DNA from: an uncultured Acidimicrobiales bacterium | GTDB taxonomy: Bacteria > Actinomycetota > Acidimicrobiia > Acidimicrobiales > Bin134 | Assembly (NCBI GenBank): GCA_951813325.1 | Contig: OX638350.1 | Coordinates: 2,027,954 to 2,091,953 of the forward strand | Direction of reading: 5' to 3' | Length of the DNA: 64,000 nucleotides | Shown here: positions 51,029-61,533 of the stretch, in pieces | Position numbering within the stretch: position 1 is the stretch's first letter | How the letters are laid out: every line of letters starts with the position of its first letter | The notes under the pieces: generated by a model | Databases searched by the model: none | Seen by the model: only the letters and a program-made list of their open reading frames with translations | What the model was told of the DNA's origin: nothing | Program-made: the position numbers and the translations under genes

Positions 51029-51706
51029 CTATTCGTACACGCCTCGGGACTGGTCCCGGACGATCTGGCCCCGGTCCAATTCCACAACTCGGCGGCGCAT
51101 CTTGTCGACGATGCTGCGGTCGTGGGTGGCCATCACCACTGTGGTGCCGGTGCGATTGATGCGGTCCAGCAGCGTCATGATGCCCAGCGAGGTGTTCGGG
51201 TCGAGGTTCCCGGTGGGCTCATCGGCCAACAGGATAAGCGGGCGATTCACAAAGGCCCGGGCGATAGACACCCGCTGCTGCTCGCCACCCGACAGCTCGT
51301 CAGGATAGTTGTGCACCTTCTTGGACAGGCCCACCAGCTCCAAGATGGCCGGGACCTTGGTCTTGATCACGCTTCGGGGACGACCGATCACCTCCAACGC
51401 GAAGGCCACGTTCTGCACCACGGTCTTGTTGGGCAGCAGCTTGAAATCCTGGAAGACGCAGCCGATGTTGCGGCGCAAGAAGGGCACCTTCCAGCTCGAC
51501 AGGTCGCCGATGTCCCGCCCGGCCACGAACACCCGACCCCGGTCGGGCTTTTCCTCTTTGTTGAGCAGGCGCATGAACGTGGACTTGCCCGAACCAGACG
51601 GACCCACCAGGAACACGAACTCCCCCCGCTGAACCTCACATGAGGCGTTCTGGAGGGCGAGCACCTCGCCCTTGTACACCTTGGTGACGTTTTCCAATCT
51701 GATCAT
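51029..51706 (-). CDS. ftsE: Cell-division ATP-binding protein
   Basis: 225 aa ABC ATPase powering FtsX. Walker [10 protein letters not shown] (35-43), signature LSGGEQQR, Walker [12 protein letters not shown], and MATHD. The ATG at 51706 was chosen over one six codons upstream because MIRLENVTK is the canonical FtsE start. The operon continues to ftsX; prfB-ftsE-ftsX is a standard actinobacterial order. Confidence 0.93.
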   Translation of the reverse strand: MIRLENVTKVYKGEVLALQNASCEVQRGEFVFLVGPSGSGKSTFMRLLNKEEKPDRGRVFVAGRDIGDLSSWKVPFLRRNIGCVFQDFKLLPNKTVVQNVAFALEVIGRPRSVIKTKVPAILELVGLSKKVHNYPDELSGGEQQRVSIARAFVNRPLILLADEPTGNLDPNTSLGIMTLLDRINRTGTTVVMATHDRSIVDKMRRRVVELDRGQIVRDQSRGVYE

Positions 51707-51842
51707 GCGATGTGATCTCCGCACTGCAATCCGGGCACGACCCCCCCATTGGCGGCCCAGAAAGCCCTACTAACGCTATCACCGCCACCTGGCACCGAAT
51801 GCGCATCCTTCTCCTCAGTTCCTGCGAAGAGTCTTGCAAGAC

Positions 51843-52943
51843 TCACGACATTCGCCTCCACCGCAGATAGGCCTCGATCAGCATGTCGAGGTCTCCGGCC
51901 AGCACAGCCTCTACGTTGCCGATGGTCACGCCGGTGCGGTCGTCTTTGACCTGCTGATAGGGGTGCAGCACGTAGGAGCGGATCTGGCTGCCCCACTCCG
52001 CCTTCATGTAGTCGCCGGCCAGGCCGGCCAGCTCGGCCTCCCGCTCGGCTCGCTTCAGGGCGGCCAGGCGGGCGGCCAGGATCTGCATAGCCCGGTCTTT
52101 GTTCTGATGCTGGCTGCGCTCGTTTTGGCACGACACCACGATTCCGGTGGGCAAATGGGTGATCCGCACCGCCGAGTCGGTTACGTTCACGTGCTGCCCG
52201 CCCGCGCCCGACGAGCGGAACGTGTCGATCCGCAGGTCTTTGTCGTCGATCTCCACCTCGTCGGAAACGTCGTCAAAGAACGGGACCACCTTGAACTGGG
52301 CGAACGCGGTGTGCCGGCGAGCGTCGGAGTCGAACGGCGAGATGCGCACCAACCGGTGCACCCCCCGCTCCGATTGGAGCAGGCCGAAGACATTTCGACC
52401 GGAGATGGTGAACTCGGCCGAGGAGATACCGGCCCCCTGGCCCTCAGACACCGAGTCGACCTTGAACTCGAAGCCGCGGCGCTCAGCCCACCCCTGGTAC
52501 ATACCCAGCAACATCTCGGCCCAGTCCTGGGCATCGGTGCCCCCCGCGCCGCTGTGGAGCTCGCATACCGCGTCGGAATCGTCGTGCTCGCCGCCCAGCA
52601 GCGACCGAAGCTCCAGATCGTCCACCTTGGCCACCAGAGTGTCGAGCATCTGGGCGATTTCCGGGGCCAACGACTCGTCGCCCTCCTCGGTCGCCAGCTG
52701 GTGCAGGGTGTCGGCATCCTCCAGCGAGGATTCCAGCCCGGCGAACAGCTCCAAGTCCTCGAGCAGCTCCGACAGATCTCTGGTCACCTTCCGGGCTCGG
52801 TCGGGGTCGTCCCACAGCCCGGGCGCGGCCGCGGCGTTCTCCAGCTCGGGGCGGCGGGCGATCAGGTCATCGATGTGCAGGTAGCGCCGGGCCTCTTCCA
52901 GCTTGGAGCGGAGCAGGGCAAGGTCGCCGGTGAAGTCAGGCAC
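51843..52943 (-). CDS. prfB: Peptide chain release factor 2
   Basis: 366 aa. RISPFD carries the SPF anticodon-mimic tripeptide for UGA/UAA, and SSGAGGQHVN holds the GGQ that triggers peptide release. The gene is one continuous frame, so the +1 programmed frameshift found in many bacteria is absent. It lies 22 bp after secA on the same strand. Confidence 0.94.
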   Translation of the reverse strand: MPDFTGDLALLRSKLEEARRYLHIDDLIARRPELENAAAAPGLWDDPDRARKVTRDLSELLEDLELFAGLESSLEDADTLHQLATEEGDESLAPEIAQMLDTLVAKVDDLELRSLLGGEHDDSDAVCELHSGAGGTDAQDWAEMLLGMYQGWAERRGFEFKVDSVSEGQGAGISSAEFTISGRNVFGLLQSERGVHRLVRISPFDSDARRHTAFAQFKVVPFFDDVSDEVEIDDKDLRIDTFRSSGAGGQHVNVTDSAVRITHLPTGIVVSCQNERSQHQNKDRAMQILAARLAALKRAEREAELAGLAGDYMKAEWGSQIRSYVLHPYQQVKDDRTGVTIGNVEAVLAGDLDMLIEAYLRWRRMS

Positions 52944-52965
52944 GGGGTCTCCCGGAAAAGAGCGG

Positions 52966-55692
52966 TCAGCGCCCGTGGCACTGTTTGAACTTGCGGCCGG
53001 ACCCGCACGGACAGGGGGCGTTTCGAGGGGTCTTCTCGAAGTCCGACTTCACCACCGGCACCTTTGACTTGGGCGCCGACTCCTGCACAACCGCTGGCGC
53101 GGCCGACGTACTGGCCAGGGCCGCCTGGGCTCCGGCTCGGGCCAGAGACGGCTGGGTGGACGGATCGGCCGGGCCCGACTCGGTGACGTTGCTGGTGCCG
53201 GCATCTTCCGTGCGGGCCGGGGTCTCCACGTTGATCTCCACGTGCATGATGTAGGTGACGAAATCCCGGGCCACCCCGGCCATCATCTGGCCGAACATCT
53301 CGAACCCCTCGCGCTGCCACTCGGTCAGGGGGTCCTTTTGGCCCAGGGCTCGCAGGTTGATGCCCTCTTTCAGGTAGTCCATCTCGTAGAGGTGCTCGCG
53401 CCAGCGCTGGTCGATGATGCGCAGCATGATCTGGCGCTCCACCTCCCGCATGGCCTCGGCGCCGACCTGCTCCTCCCGCTGCTCGTAGTGCGCCACCGCC
53501 TCGCCCACCAGCAGGTCGTAGAGATCGTCGGTGGAGGTGGCCGCGCCCAGCTGACCGGCGCCCAGCTGGGAGGGCCACAGCACCCGGCTCTCGGTCTCCA
53601 GCTGTTCCAGATCCCAGTCGGCAGGATCCTCCGACGTGCAGTGCCCAGCGATCACCGTGTCAACCGCTTCGCCCAAGTGCTCCAGGGCCTCGGCCCGCAA
53701 ATCACTCCCCCTCAGGATCTGGGCCCGACGTTTGTAGATCACCTTGCGCTGCTCGTTGAGCACCTCGTCGTACTTGAGCACGTTCTTGCGGGCTTCGGCG
53801 TTCTTCTGCTCCACCGTTCCTTGAGCCCGCTCGATGGCCTTGGTAACCATCTTGGCCTCGATGGGCACATCCTCGGGCAGGGCCCTGTCCATGACCCAGT
53901 TCATGGCCCCGGTGGCGAAGATCCGCATCAGGTCGTCTTCCAGCGACAGGTAGAACCGGCTCTCGCCGGGATCGCCTTGTCGCCCGGAGCGGCCTCGGAG
54001 CTGGTTGTCGATACGCCGGCTGTCGTGGCGCTCGGTGCCCAGCACGTAGAGACCGCCCAGCTCCCGCACCTTCTCACCCTCGGCGCCGCATTCGGCTTCG
54101 TATTTCTCCAGCAGCTCGGCCGCCCGGGCCTGGCCCTCGGCGCTGGCGGGGTCGAGCCCCTCGGCGGCTGCGTCTCGGCGGGCCATGGCCTCGGGATTGC
54201 CCCCCAGCACGATGTCCACCCCCCGCCCGGCCATGTTGGTGGCCACGGTGATGGCGTGCAGCCTTCCGGCCTGGGCCACGATCTCGGCCTCCCGGAAGTG
54301 CTGCTTGGCGTTGAGCACCTCATGGTGGATGCCCCGCTTGTTCAGCACGTCGGCCAATTTCTCGGAATTCTCCACCGAGACCGTGCCCACCAGCACCGGC
54401 TGGCCCCGCTCATAGCGCGCCACCAAGTCATCCACCAGGGCGTTGAACTTGCCGTCCTCGCTCTTGTAGATGAGGTCGCCCTGGTCGGCCCGGATCACCG
54501 GCAGGTTGGTGGGGATCGGCACCACGTGCAGTCCATAGGTGCCGAAAAGCTCGTTGGCCTCGCTCACCGCGGTACCGGTCATCCCGGCCAGCTTGTCGTA
54601 GAGCCTGAAGTAGTTCTGAAGGGTGATGGTGGCCAGGGTCTGGTTCTCCTCTTTGATCTTCACCCCCTCTTTGGCTTCCACTGCCTGGTGCAAACCCTCC
54701 GACCAGCGGCGACCGTCCAGGATCCGCCCGGTGAACTCGTCGACGATCTTCACCTCGCCCCGTTGCACGATGTAGTCCTTGTCGCGGTGGTACAGCTCCT
54801 TGGCCCGCAGGGCCGCCTGGAGCTGGTGCACCAGATTGGCGCTGACCGAGTCGTAGAGGTTCTCCACCCCCAGCGCCCGCTCCACCGCGTGGACCCCTTC
54901 TTCGGTGGGGGCCACGATGCGCTTCTCCTCGTCCACGTCGTAGTGGACGTCGCGTCGCAGTCCCCGCACGACGCTGGCGAACTTGTAGTACATCTTGGCC
55001 GCGTCGGCCAGGCGCCCGCTGATGATAAGGGGCGTCCGGGCCTCGTCAATGAGGATGGAGTCGATCTCGTCGACGATGCAGTAGTTGTGGCCCCGCTGCA
55101 CCCGGCGGTCGGCCGACATCGCCATGTTGTCCCGCAGGTAGTCGAAGCCCATCTCGTTGTTGGTGCCGTAGGTGATGTCGCTGCCGTATTGCTCGCGCTT
55201 GAACTCCGAGCCCCGCTCCCCGGGAACCACCAGACCCACGGTGAGGCCCAGCCACCGGTGGATCGCCCCCATCCAGTCGGCGTCTCGAGCGGCCAGGTAG
55301 TCGTTCACCGTGACCACGTGCACGCCCTTGCCGCCCAAGCCGTTCAGATACACGGGAAGCGTCGACACCAGGGTCTTGCCCTCACCGGTACGCATCTCGG
55401 CCACCCAGCCGAAGTGGAGGGCCGCTCCCCCCATCAGCTGCACGTCGTAGTGGCGCTGGCCGATCACCCGCCAGGCCGCCTCCCGCACCACCGCGAAGGC
55501 CTCGATGAGCAGGTCGTGGAGGTCTTCCCCGTTCTCCAAGCGCTGGCGGAACTCTCCGGTACGGGCCCGCAGCGCGTCGTCGGACAGCGCTTTGGTCGCG
55601 GGTTCGAGCGCGTTGATGTCGGGCACCAGGTCTTCGAGTGCCTTGAGCTTCTTGCCCTCTCCGGTGTTCAGGATCTTCTGAAACACGCTCAT
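52966..55692 (-). CDS. secA: Preprotein translocase ATPase
   Basis: 908 aa, motor of Sec export. Walker A TGEGKT (about 100-105), DEIDSILIDEARTP (about 205-218), helicase-like QQLRGRSGRQGDPG, and a C-terminal zinc motif CPCGSGRKFKQCHG. The linker before the zinc tail is Ala/Ser/Pro-rich and variable. Full length; the SEC-C domain form. Genes for other Sec components are not in this window. Confidence 0.96.
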   Translation of the reverse strand: MSVFQKILNTGEGKKLKALEDLVPDINALEPATKALSDDALRARTGEFRQRLENGEDLHDLLIEAFAVVREAAWRVIGQRHYDVQLMGGAALHFGWVAEMRTGEGKTLVSTLPVYLNGLGGKGVHVVTVNDYLAARDADWMGAIHRWLGLTVGLVVPGERGSEFKREQYGSDITYGTNNEMGFDYLRDNMAMSADRRVQRGHNYCIVDEIDSILIDEARTPLIISGRLADAAKMYYKFASVVRGLRRDVHYDVDEEKRIVAPTEEGVHAVERALGVENLYDSVSANLVHQLQAALRAKELYHRDKDYIVQRGEVKIVDEFTGRILDGRRWSEGLHQAVEAKEGVKIKEENQTLATITLQNYFRLYDKLAGMTGTAVSEANELFGTYGLHVVPIPTNLPVIRADQGDLIYKSEDGKFNALVDDLVARYERGQPVLVGTVSVENSEKLADVLNKRGIHHEVLNAKQHFREAEIVAQAGRLHAITVATNMAGRGVDIVLGGNPEAMARRDAAAEGLDPASAEGQARAAELLEKYEAECGAEGEKVRELGGLYVLGTERHDSRRIDNQLRGRSGRQGDPGESRFYLSLEDDLMRIFATGAMNWVMDRALPEDVPIEAKMVTKAIERAQGTVEQKNAEARKNVLKYDEVLNEQRKVIYKRRAQILRGSDLRAEALEHLGEAVDTVIAGHCTSEDPADWDLEQLETESRVLWPSQLGAGQLGAATSTDDLYDLLVGEAVAHYEQREEQVGAEAMREVERQIMLRIIDQRWREHLYEMDYLKEGINLRALGQKDPLTEWQREGFEMFGQMMAGVARDFVTYIMHVEINVETPARTEDAGTSNVTESGPADPSTQPSLARAGAQAALASTSAAPAVVQESAPKSKVPVVKSDFEKTPRNAPCPCGSGRKFKQCHGR

Positions 55693-55851
55693 GGTGCGCC
55701 CACTCTACCGCCGCGCCGGCGCGAACGAGTCAGCAGGGCATTCGTCGGTGATAGCCGACGCCACCAGGCAAAAGGGATATAACCGAGCGAAAAGGGCTCC
55801 ACCCGCCCCTGGGACTTGCTTTCGCTCGCTCGAACCCCTGTGTTGCCGGTG

Positions 55852-56184
55852 CTAGCTGGCTCGGCGCTCCCGGGCGTGGTGCTGGCGATCCGTCCGGCGG
55901 GTCTTGGTCCGGCGCAGCTGGCGCTCCAGCTTGGCGATCGCCCGGTCCAGGGCGGCGAAAGGCGTGGGGCCGTTCACCCGGCTGCGAATGTGGTAACCGT
56001 GGCCCTCCAGGGTGACCTCGCAGATATCGGGGTCGGGAATGCGGGGGTTCTTCTCCTCGCTGAACCGAACGGTGGCGTGATCGATGCCCGCCAAATAGCG
56101 GCTCAGCTTGCCCACCTTTGTTCGGGTGGTCTCCCCCAGTTTCTGCGACACCTGAATCCCGCTGCTGCTGATGGTCACATCCAT
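55852..56184 (-). CDS. Ribosome hibernation factor, short form
   Basis: 110 aa HPF/YfiA-like domain: ISSSGIQVSQKLGETTRTKVGKLSRYLAG and AALDRAIAKLERQLRR are the core helices and basic patch. Actinobacteria usually carry the long form with a C-terminal dimerisation domain; here the frame ends in a short basic tail (KTRRTDRQHHARERRAS). Might stabilise resting ribosomes without making 100S dimers itself. Overlaps comF by 10 bp. Confidence 0.85.
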   Translation of the reverse strand: MDVTISSSGIQVSQKLGETTRTKVGKLSRYLAGIDHATVRFSEEKNPRIPDPDICEVTLEGHGYHIRSRVNGPTPFAALDRAIAKLERQLRRTKTRRTDRQHHARERRAS

Positions 56185-56837
56185 GGCGGCTCCCTTTCGG
56201 CTGGGGTTGTGTTGTGGCTTCTCATGGTAACTCCACCGGGCGGCCGTCGTGAGGAAGGCAGCGGCGTGGCTCCGGCAGCCACGGCATCAACCCGCTCGGC
56301 ACCCGCTCTGATAAGGGACTTTGCTGCGGCCTGAAGGGTGGCCCCGGTGGTGATGATGTCGTCCACCACCAGCACTTTCGGCGGCGGGGGGCGGGGAGAA
56401 TCGAACACCGGGGCGCGAGAGCGCTGGCTGCGGTTCCGGCCGGTCTGGCCCGCGGCGTCGACTCGCCTCAGCAGGGACGCAACCGACCAGCCGGCCTCTC
56501 GTCCCAACGCCCGAGCCAGCAGTTCAGCTTGGTCGAATCCCCGTCGGCGGCGGCGCTGGGGGGACGTCGGCGCCCATGTCACCGCGTCGACAGCCAAGCC
56601 CGGCGGCAGAGCTGCCGCCATGGCCGCCGCCAGCCACCTCACGCTCGACCGTTGGTTGCGGTACTTGAGCCGGGCCAGCAGCTCCCGGCCCGTCCCGGTA
56701 TAGGCAAACGCAGCCCACATCCCGGCCAGGGGCTCGGTTGGGGACATCTCCCCCACCGCCCGCATTTCGGCCGTGCAGCGCTGACAGGGAGACGGCCCCG
56801 GCCCTCCGCATCCAGCACAAACCCGCAGCAACAACAT
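56175..56837 (-). CDS. ComF family phosphoribosyltransferase-like protein
   Basis: 220 aa. N-terminal zinc cysteines (CAGCGG...CQRC) and the PRPP-binding VLVVDDIITTGATL near residue 150. The RRRRGFDQAELLARALG segment is family-typical. Role in DNA uptake is known in naturally competent bacteria; in Actinobacteria it is unclear. Co-transcribed with the hibernation factor that follows. Confidence 0.87.
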   Translation of the reverse strand: MLLLRVCAGCGGPGPSPCQRCTAEMRAVGEMSPTEPLAGMWAAFAYTGTGRELLARLKYRNQRSSVRWLAAAMAAALPPGLAVDAVTWAPTSPQRRRRRGFDQAELLARALGREAGWSVASLLRRVDAAGQTGRNRSQRSRAPVFDSPRPPPPKVLVVDDIITTGATLQAAAKSLIRAGAERVDAVAAGATPLPSSRRPPGGVTMRSHNTTPAEREPPWM

Positions 56838-56932
56838 GGCTGAACACTAAGAACGACCGGTGACAGTTCAGGCCGGGGTGAACGCGGCTTGGGTTGGCGA
56901 AATTGGATCTAGCGCGTTTTGTCATAACTACA

Positions 56933-56938
56933 TATGAT
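56933..56938 (+). promoter_or_regulatory. -10 box of the RHH/PIN pair
   Basis: TATGAT, 6 nt before the antitoxin ATG at 56945, implying a leaderless mRNA. The flanking TCATA-N6-TATGA (56922-56937) is an inverted repeat and a candidate antitoxin binding site. No clear -35. Confidence 0.45.
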
Positions 56939-56944
56939 GATTGT

Positions 56945-57259
56945 ATGCCGAAAGTACGCATCACTGTCTCGGTGGAAGTTGACCTTCTCAACCATGCCCA
57001 AGCAGCCGTTCAAGCAGGTGTCTGCCGGTCGTTGAGCGAATGGATCGGACAGGCCATGGCGGAACAGATGGCTAAAGACGCGCGCCAGGCCGCATTGGAT
57101 GAGCTGCTCGCAGAATTCGAAACCGAGTATGGCCCCATCACCGACGAGGAGATCGCCGAGCAAAGGCAGCGAGACCGAGACGCTTCGGCGGCATTGAGGC
57201 AGGAGGGTGAGAGAAGGCTGGCCGAGTGGCAGCGTCAGGCGGCCCAGCAAGCCGAATGA
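56945..57259 (+). CDS. Antitoxin-like protein paired with a PIN toxin
   Basis: 104 aa from the ATG at 56945. N-terminal VRITVSVEVDLLNHAQAAVQAGVCRSLSEWIGQAMAEQM is a ribbon-helix-helix DNA-binding domain. The long acidic C-terminal helix (LDELLAEFETEYGPITDEEIAEQRQR) would wrap the toxin. The stop overlaps the toxin ATG. Confidence 0.78.
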   Translation: MPKVRITVSVEVDLLNHAQAAVQAGVCRSLSEWIGQAMAEQMAKDARQAALDELLAEFETEYGPITDEEIAEQRQRDRDASAALRQEGERRLAEWQRQAAQQAE

Positions 57260-57636
57260 GCGCCATCTTCGACGCAGGGGTGTTCATTGCCATAGAGAAC
57301 GGCGACCAGGTGATGAGACGGCGGCTTGAAGACGCCCGACGGTCAGGGATCCCGCTAAAGACCCACGGGGGGGTGGTCGCCCAGGTGTGGCGCGGGGGGA
57401 CCCGAGGCCGAGCCCGACTTGCCCGGGTGTTGCAATCGGTTGAGACAGTCCCACTGGATGAGGAGTTGGGGCGACGAGCCGGAATACTGCTCGCCCGCTG
57501 CGGCATGTCGGACGCCATCGACGCCGCACTGGTGGCCATGGCCATTCACGGCGACGAGATCATCACCTCGGATCCCCACGACCTCATCACTCTGGTAGCC
57601 GCCAGCCAGCGCAGGATCAACATCACTGCAATCTGA
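57256..57636 (+). CDS. PIN-domain toxin
   Basis: 126 aa. FDAGVFIAIENGD (first Asp), SDAIDAALVAMA and TSDPHDL give the PIN acidic set. The fold is short but complete. Forms a VapBC-type pair with the preceding RHH protein. Predicted Mg-dependent RNase; target unknown. Confidence 0.8.
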   Translation: MSAIFDAGVFIAIENGDQVMRRRLEDARRSGIPLKTHGGVVAQVWRGGTRGRARLARVLQSVETVPLDEELGRRAGILLARCGMSDAIDAALVAMAIHGDEIITSDPHDLITLVAASQRRINITAI

Positions 57637-57682
57637 ACCACCGCTCGGAGCACAGCAGAGTCAAAGCCGGGCCAACCGGCGG

Positions 57683-58654
57683 TCAGCCAACGCTCGTGCT
57701 GATGCCTTCTTCGGTGATGTAGCCGGTGACGAGGTCGGTGGGGGTGACGTCGAAGGCCCAGTTCTGCGCGGGCACACCCTCCGGGGCGAGCCGCACCCCG
57801 CCTATCTCGACCACCTCGGCGTCGGGTCGCAGTTCCACCACAATGCGGGCGCCCGACGGGGTGGCCGAGTCGATGGTGGAGGTGGGGGCGGCCACATAGA
57901 AGGGCACATCGTGGTACCGGGCCAGCACCGCCAGCGAGTACGTGCCGATCTTGTTGGCCACGTCGCCATTGGCGGCGATGCGATCGGCGCCCACGATGGC
58001 CAAGTCCACCTCACCGGCCGCCATCAGCGATCCGGCCATGGAGTCCACCACCAGCGTGGCGGGGATGCCGAGCTGTTGAAGCTCCCAGGCGGTGAGCCGG
58101 GCGCCCTGGAGCACCGGGCGGGTCTCGTCCACCCACACCGACGGCTGCCGCCCGGCCTCATGGGCCGACCGGATGACCCCCAGCGCAGTTCCCCACCCCA
58201 CGCAGGCCAGCGATCCGGTGTTGCAATGGGTCAGCACCCGGGCGCCGTCGGGCACCACCGCGGTGCCGTGGCCTCCGATGGCCTGGTTGGCGGCCACGTC
58301 GTCGGCTGCGATCCGCACCGCCTCGGCCACTGGGTCGGCCGCGGCCAGGGCCCGGTCGACACCCCAGGCCAAGTTCACTGCCGTGGGCCGAGTGGCCTTC
58401 AGCAGCGAAGCCGCCTCGGCCAAATCCCGGCCCTGAACCGAGGCCAGGGCCACCCCCATGGCCCCGGCTGCGCCCAGCGCGGGCGCGCCCCGGATGGCCA
58501 GTGCGAAGATGAGCTCGCACAGCTTCTCGATGCTGTGCACCTCCAACAACACCAGATCCTCGGGCAGCCGCCGCTGGTCGATCAGCCGGATGTGGCCTCC
58601 CATCCACTCGATGGTGGGCGGAATGGGAGAGTCCTCAAGCAGCGGCAGCGGCAT
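57683..58654 (-). CDS. mtnA: Methylthioribose-1-phosphate isomerase
   Basis: 323 aa. Methionine salvage step: isomerises 5-methylthioribose-1-phosphate to the ribulose form. IRGAPALGAAGAMGVALA, THCNTGSLA with active Cys (about 145) and VGADRIAANGDVANKIGTYSLA with active Asp (about 225). Ends 18 bp after the ahcY gene on the same strand, so methionine and SAH recycling are co-transcribed. Confidence 0.93.
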   Translation of the reverse strand: MPLPLLEDSPIPPTIEWMGGHIRLIDQRRLPEDLVLLEVHSIEKLCELIFALAIRGAPALGAAGAMGVALASVQGRDLAEAASLLKATRPTAVNLAWGVDRALAAADPVAEAVRIAADDVAANQAIGGHGTAVVPDGARVLTHCNTGSLACVGWGTALGVIRSAHEAGRQPSVWVDETRPVLQGARLTAWELQQLGIPATLVVDSMAGSLMAAGEVDLAIVGADRIAANGDVANKIGTYSLAVLARYHDVPFYVAAPTSTIDSATPSGARIVVELRPDAEVVEIGGVRLAPEGVPAQNWAFDVTPTDLVTGYITEEGISTSVG

Positions 58655-58672
58655 CGCTCCAACCCAGGCGGA

Positions 58673-60115
<1,443 letters not shown>

Positions 60116-60191
60116 CGCGACCCTCCCTTGCTGTCTAGGTTTCCCCGCGGGATTTCCCGTTGGAATCTATGGAGTTTCCCCGTCGAAGCCG

Positions 60192-61223
60192 TCATCGGGT
60201 GCGGCCGGCCAGCACCTGTCGAGCGGCCACGATGGCCGGCACCGGGCCGGGATCGAGGCCCACCGCGGCGGCCATCTCCAAAGAGGTGATAGAGCCCTGG
60301 TACATGAGATCGAAAATCTGGGCCACCGGCCCCTCACCGGCCGCCTCCACGGTGTGGACCGCTCCCACCACCTCGTCCATCAGGTCGATCATGATGTCGA
60401 AGCCCCGCATCACCTCCGGATGCTCGTGATCGTGGCGCAGCACCACCATGCTGAACACCTGCCGGGTCAGATCGCCGTGCTGGCCCCATCCGGCGATCTC
60501 GTTGTGCAGCATGTCGGGCACCCCGGCGCTGAACGCCGGGGCCTTGGCACTGGTGTTGATCATGTTCTTCCAGTGCCGGGCAGCCACCGATCCGAGCCCT
60601 CCCCCGCCGTAGACCAGCGGTACCGTGCCGGCGAGGCGGCGGGCCAGGGCGGCGGCCGGCTCCCGGGCCGAATCCCGGCGGCTTCGGAGCTGATCCACGG
60701 CAAACCGCACCCATTGGGCGGCGCCGGGGAACAACCCCATTTGCTCGAGGATGATCATTGGGGCGACGGCCAGCACGCTCAGCCCGGCCCGGGGCGGGTA
60801 CAGCATCGGATCGACTTCGACCAGTGGGGCGCCCCAGGCGGTGGCCATCTGGGCCAACTGGCCGCCGCCGGTCACCGCCACCACCCGACCCCCGGCCTCG
60901 GCAGCCTGGGCGGCAGCTTGGACGATCTCCGGAGTGTCGCCGCTGGCGGAGAGAGCGAACACCAGGGTCTGCTCATCCACATACGAAGGCGGCTGGTAGC
61001 TCCTGACCACCACGATGGGCAGGGGCATGAACGGCCCCGCGGTCACCGACAGCAGGTCGCCGGAGAAACCGCCCGGGCCCATGCCCAGAACCAAGACGTT
61101 GGCGATCTCCGACCGGTCGGGCAGCCCGCGCAGATCCTTGGTCCGGTCCAGGGCGTCCAGCATCTGCTCGGGCAGCCGGTTGACCGCCGGCCACACGCCC
61201 AGTGTGTCCGCCCGCTCGCTCAC
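60192..61223 (-). CDS. Bifunctional phosphoglucose/phosphomannose isomerase-like SIS protein
   Basis: 343 aa, two SIS domains. VLGMGPGGFSGDLL, ALSASGDTPE (sugar-phosphate Ser loop), VYGGGGLGSVAARHWKN and NEIAGW with the catalytic Glu. Interconverts glucose-6-P/fructose-6-P and mannose-6-P in relatives. Next to manA, so hexose phosphate supply for mannose-containing envelope glycans is likely. Confidence 0.87.
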   Translation of the reverse strand: MSERADTLGVWPAVNRLPEQMLDALDRTKDLRGLPDRSEIANVLVLGMGPGGFSGDLLSVTAGPFMPLPIVVVRSYQPPSYVDEQTLVFALSASGDTPEIVQAAAQAAEAGGRVVAVTGGGQLAQMATAWGAPLVEVDPMLYPPRAGLSVLAVAPMIILEQMGLFPGAAQWVRFAVDQLRSRRDSAREPAAALARRLAGTVPLVYGGGGLGSVAARHWKNMINTSAKAPAFSAGVPDMLHNEIAGWGQHGDLTRQVFSMVVLRHDHEHPEVMRGFDIMIDLMDEVVGAVHTVEAAGEGPVAQIFDLMYQGSITSLEMAAAVGLDPGPVPAIVAARQVLAGRTR

Positions 61224-61257
61224 CAGCTGCCCTGATCCCCGTAACGCGCGGAGGCTC

Positions 61258-61494
61258 TCACGGGGTGAAGGTGAAGGGAACGGACTCAGACTCGGCCCTG
61301 GCCATCAGGCGCTGGTGCTCGGCCTCGTCCACGGTCTCGGCCTCGTCGATGAGCATGTTGGGGATGTCCTCGTCCACCAGATAGCGACGATGCAGGCGGG
61401 GGTTGTACAGCGCATCCTCGTCGGGGAAATACAGCAGCGGCCCCTTGTCATCGGGACAAGCCAGAATCTCGAGCAGTCGGGGGTCCAGCGCCAT
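61258..61494 (-). CDS. Trm112-like small protein
   Basis: 78 aa. LDPRLLEILACPDDKGPLLYF...YNPRLHRRYLV is the Trm112/YcaR pattern, with one Cys only, so zinc binding is incomplete. In Actinobacteria this gene commonly sits between manA and the SIS isomerase. Function unknown; helper of methyltransferases in other organisms. Confidence 0.82.
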   Translation of the reverse strand: MALDPRLLEILACPDDKGPLLYFPDEDALYNPRLHRRYLVDEDIPNMLIDEAETVDEAEHQRLMARAESESVPFTFTP

Positions 61495-61533
61495 GGCCCC
61501 AGTCTTGCCGATTCGCTGCCCTATGCCCTATCT

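Noticed and set aside
53242-55782. 846-codon plus-strand frame opposite secA
   Set aside because: Antisense shadow of a highly conserved gene in GC-rich DNA; its product is His/Leu/Val-rich low-complexity sequence with no motif.
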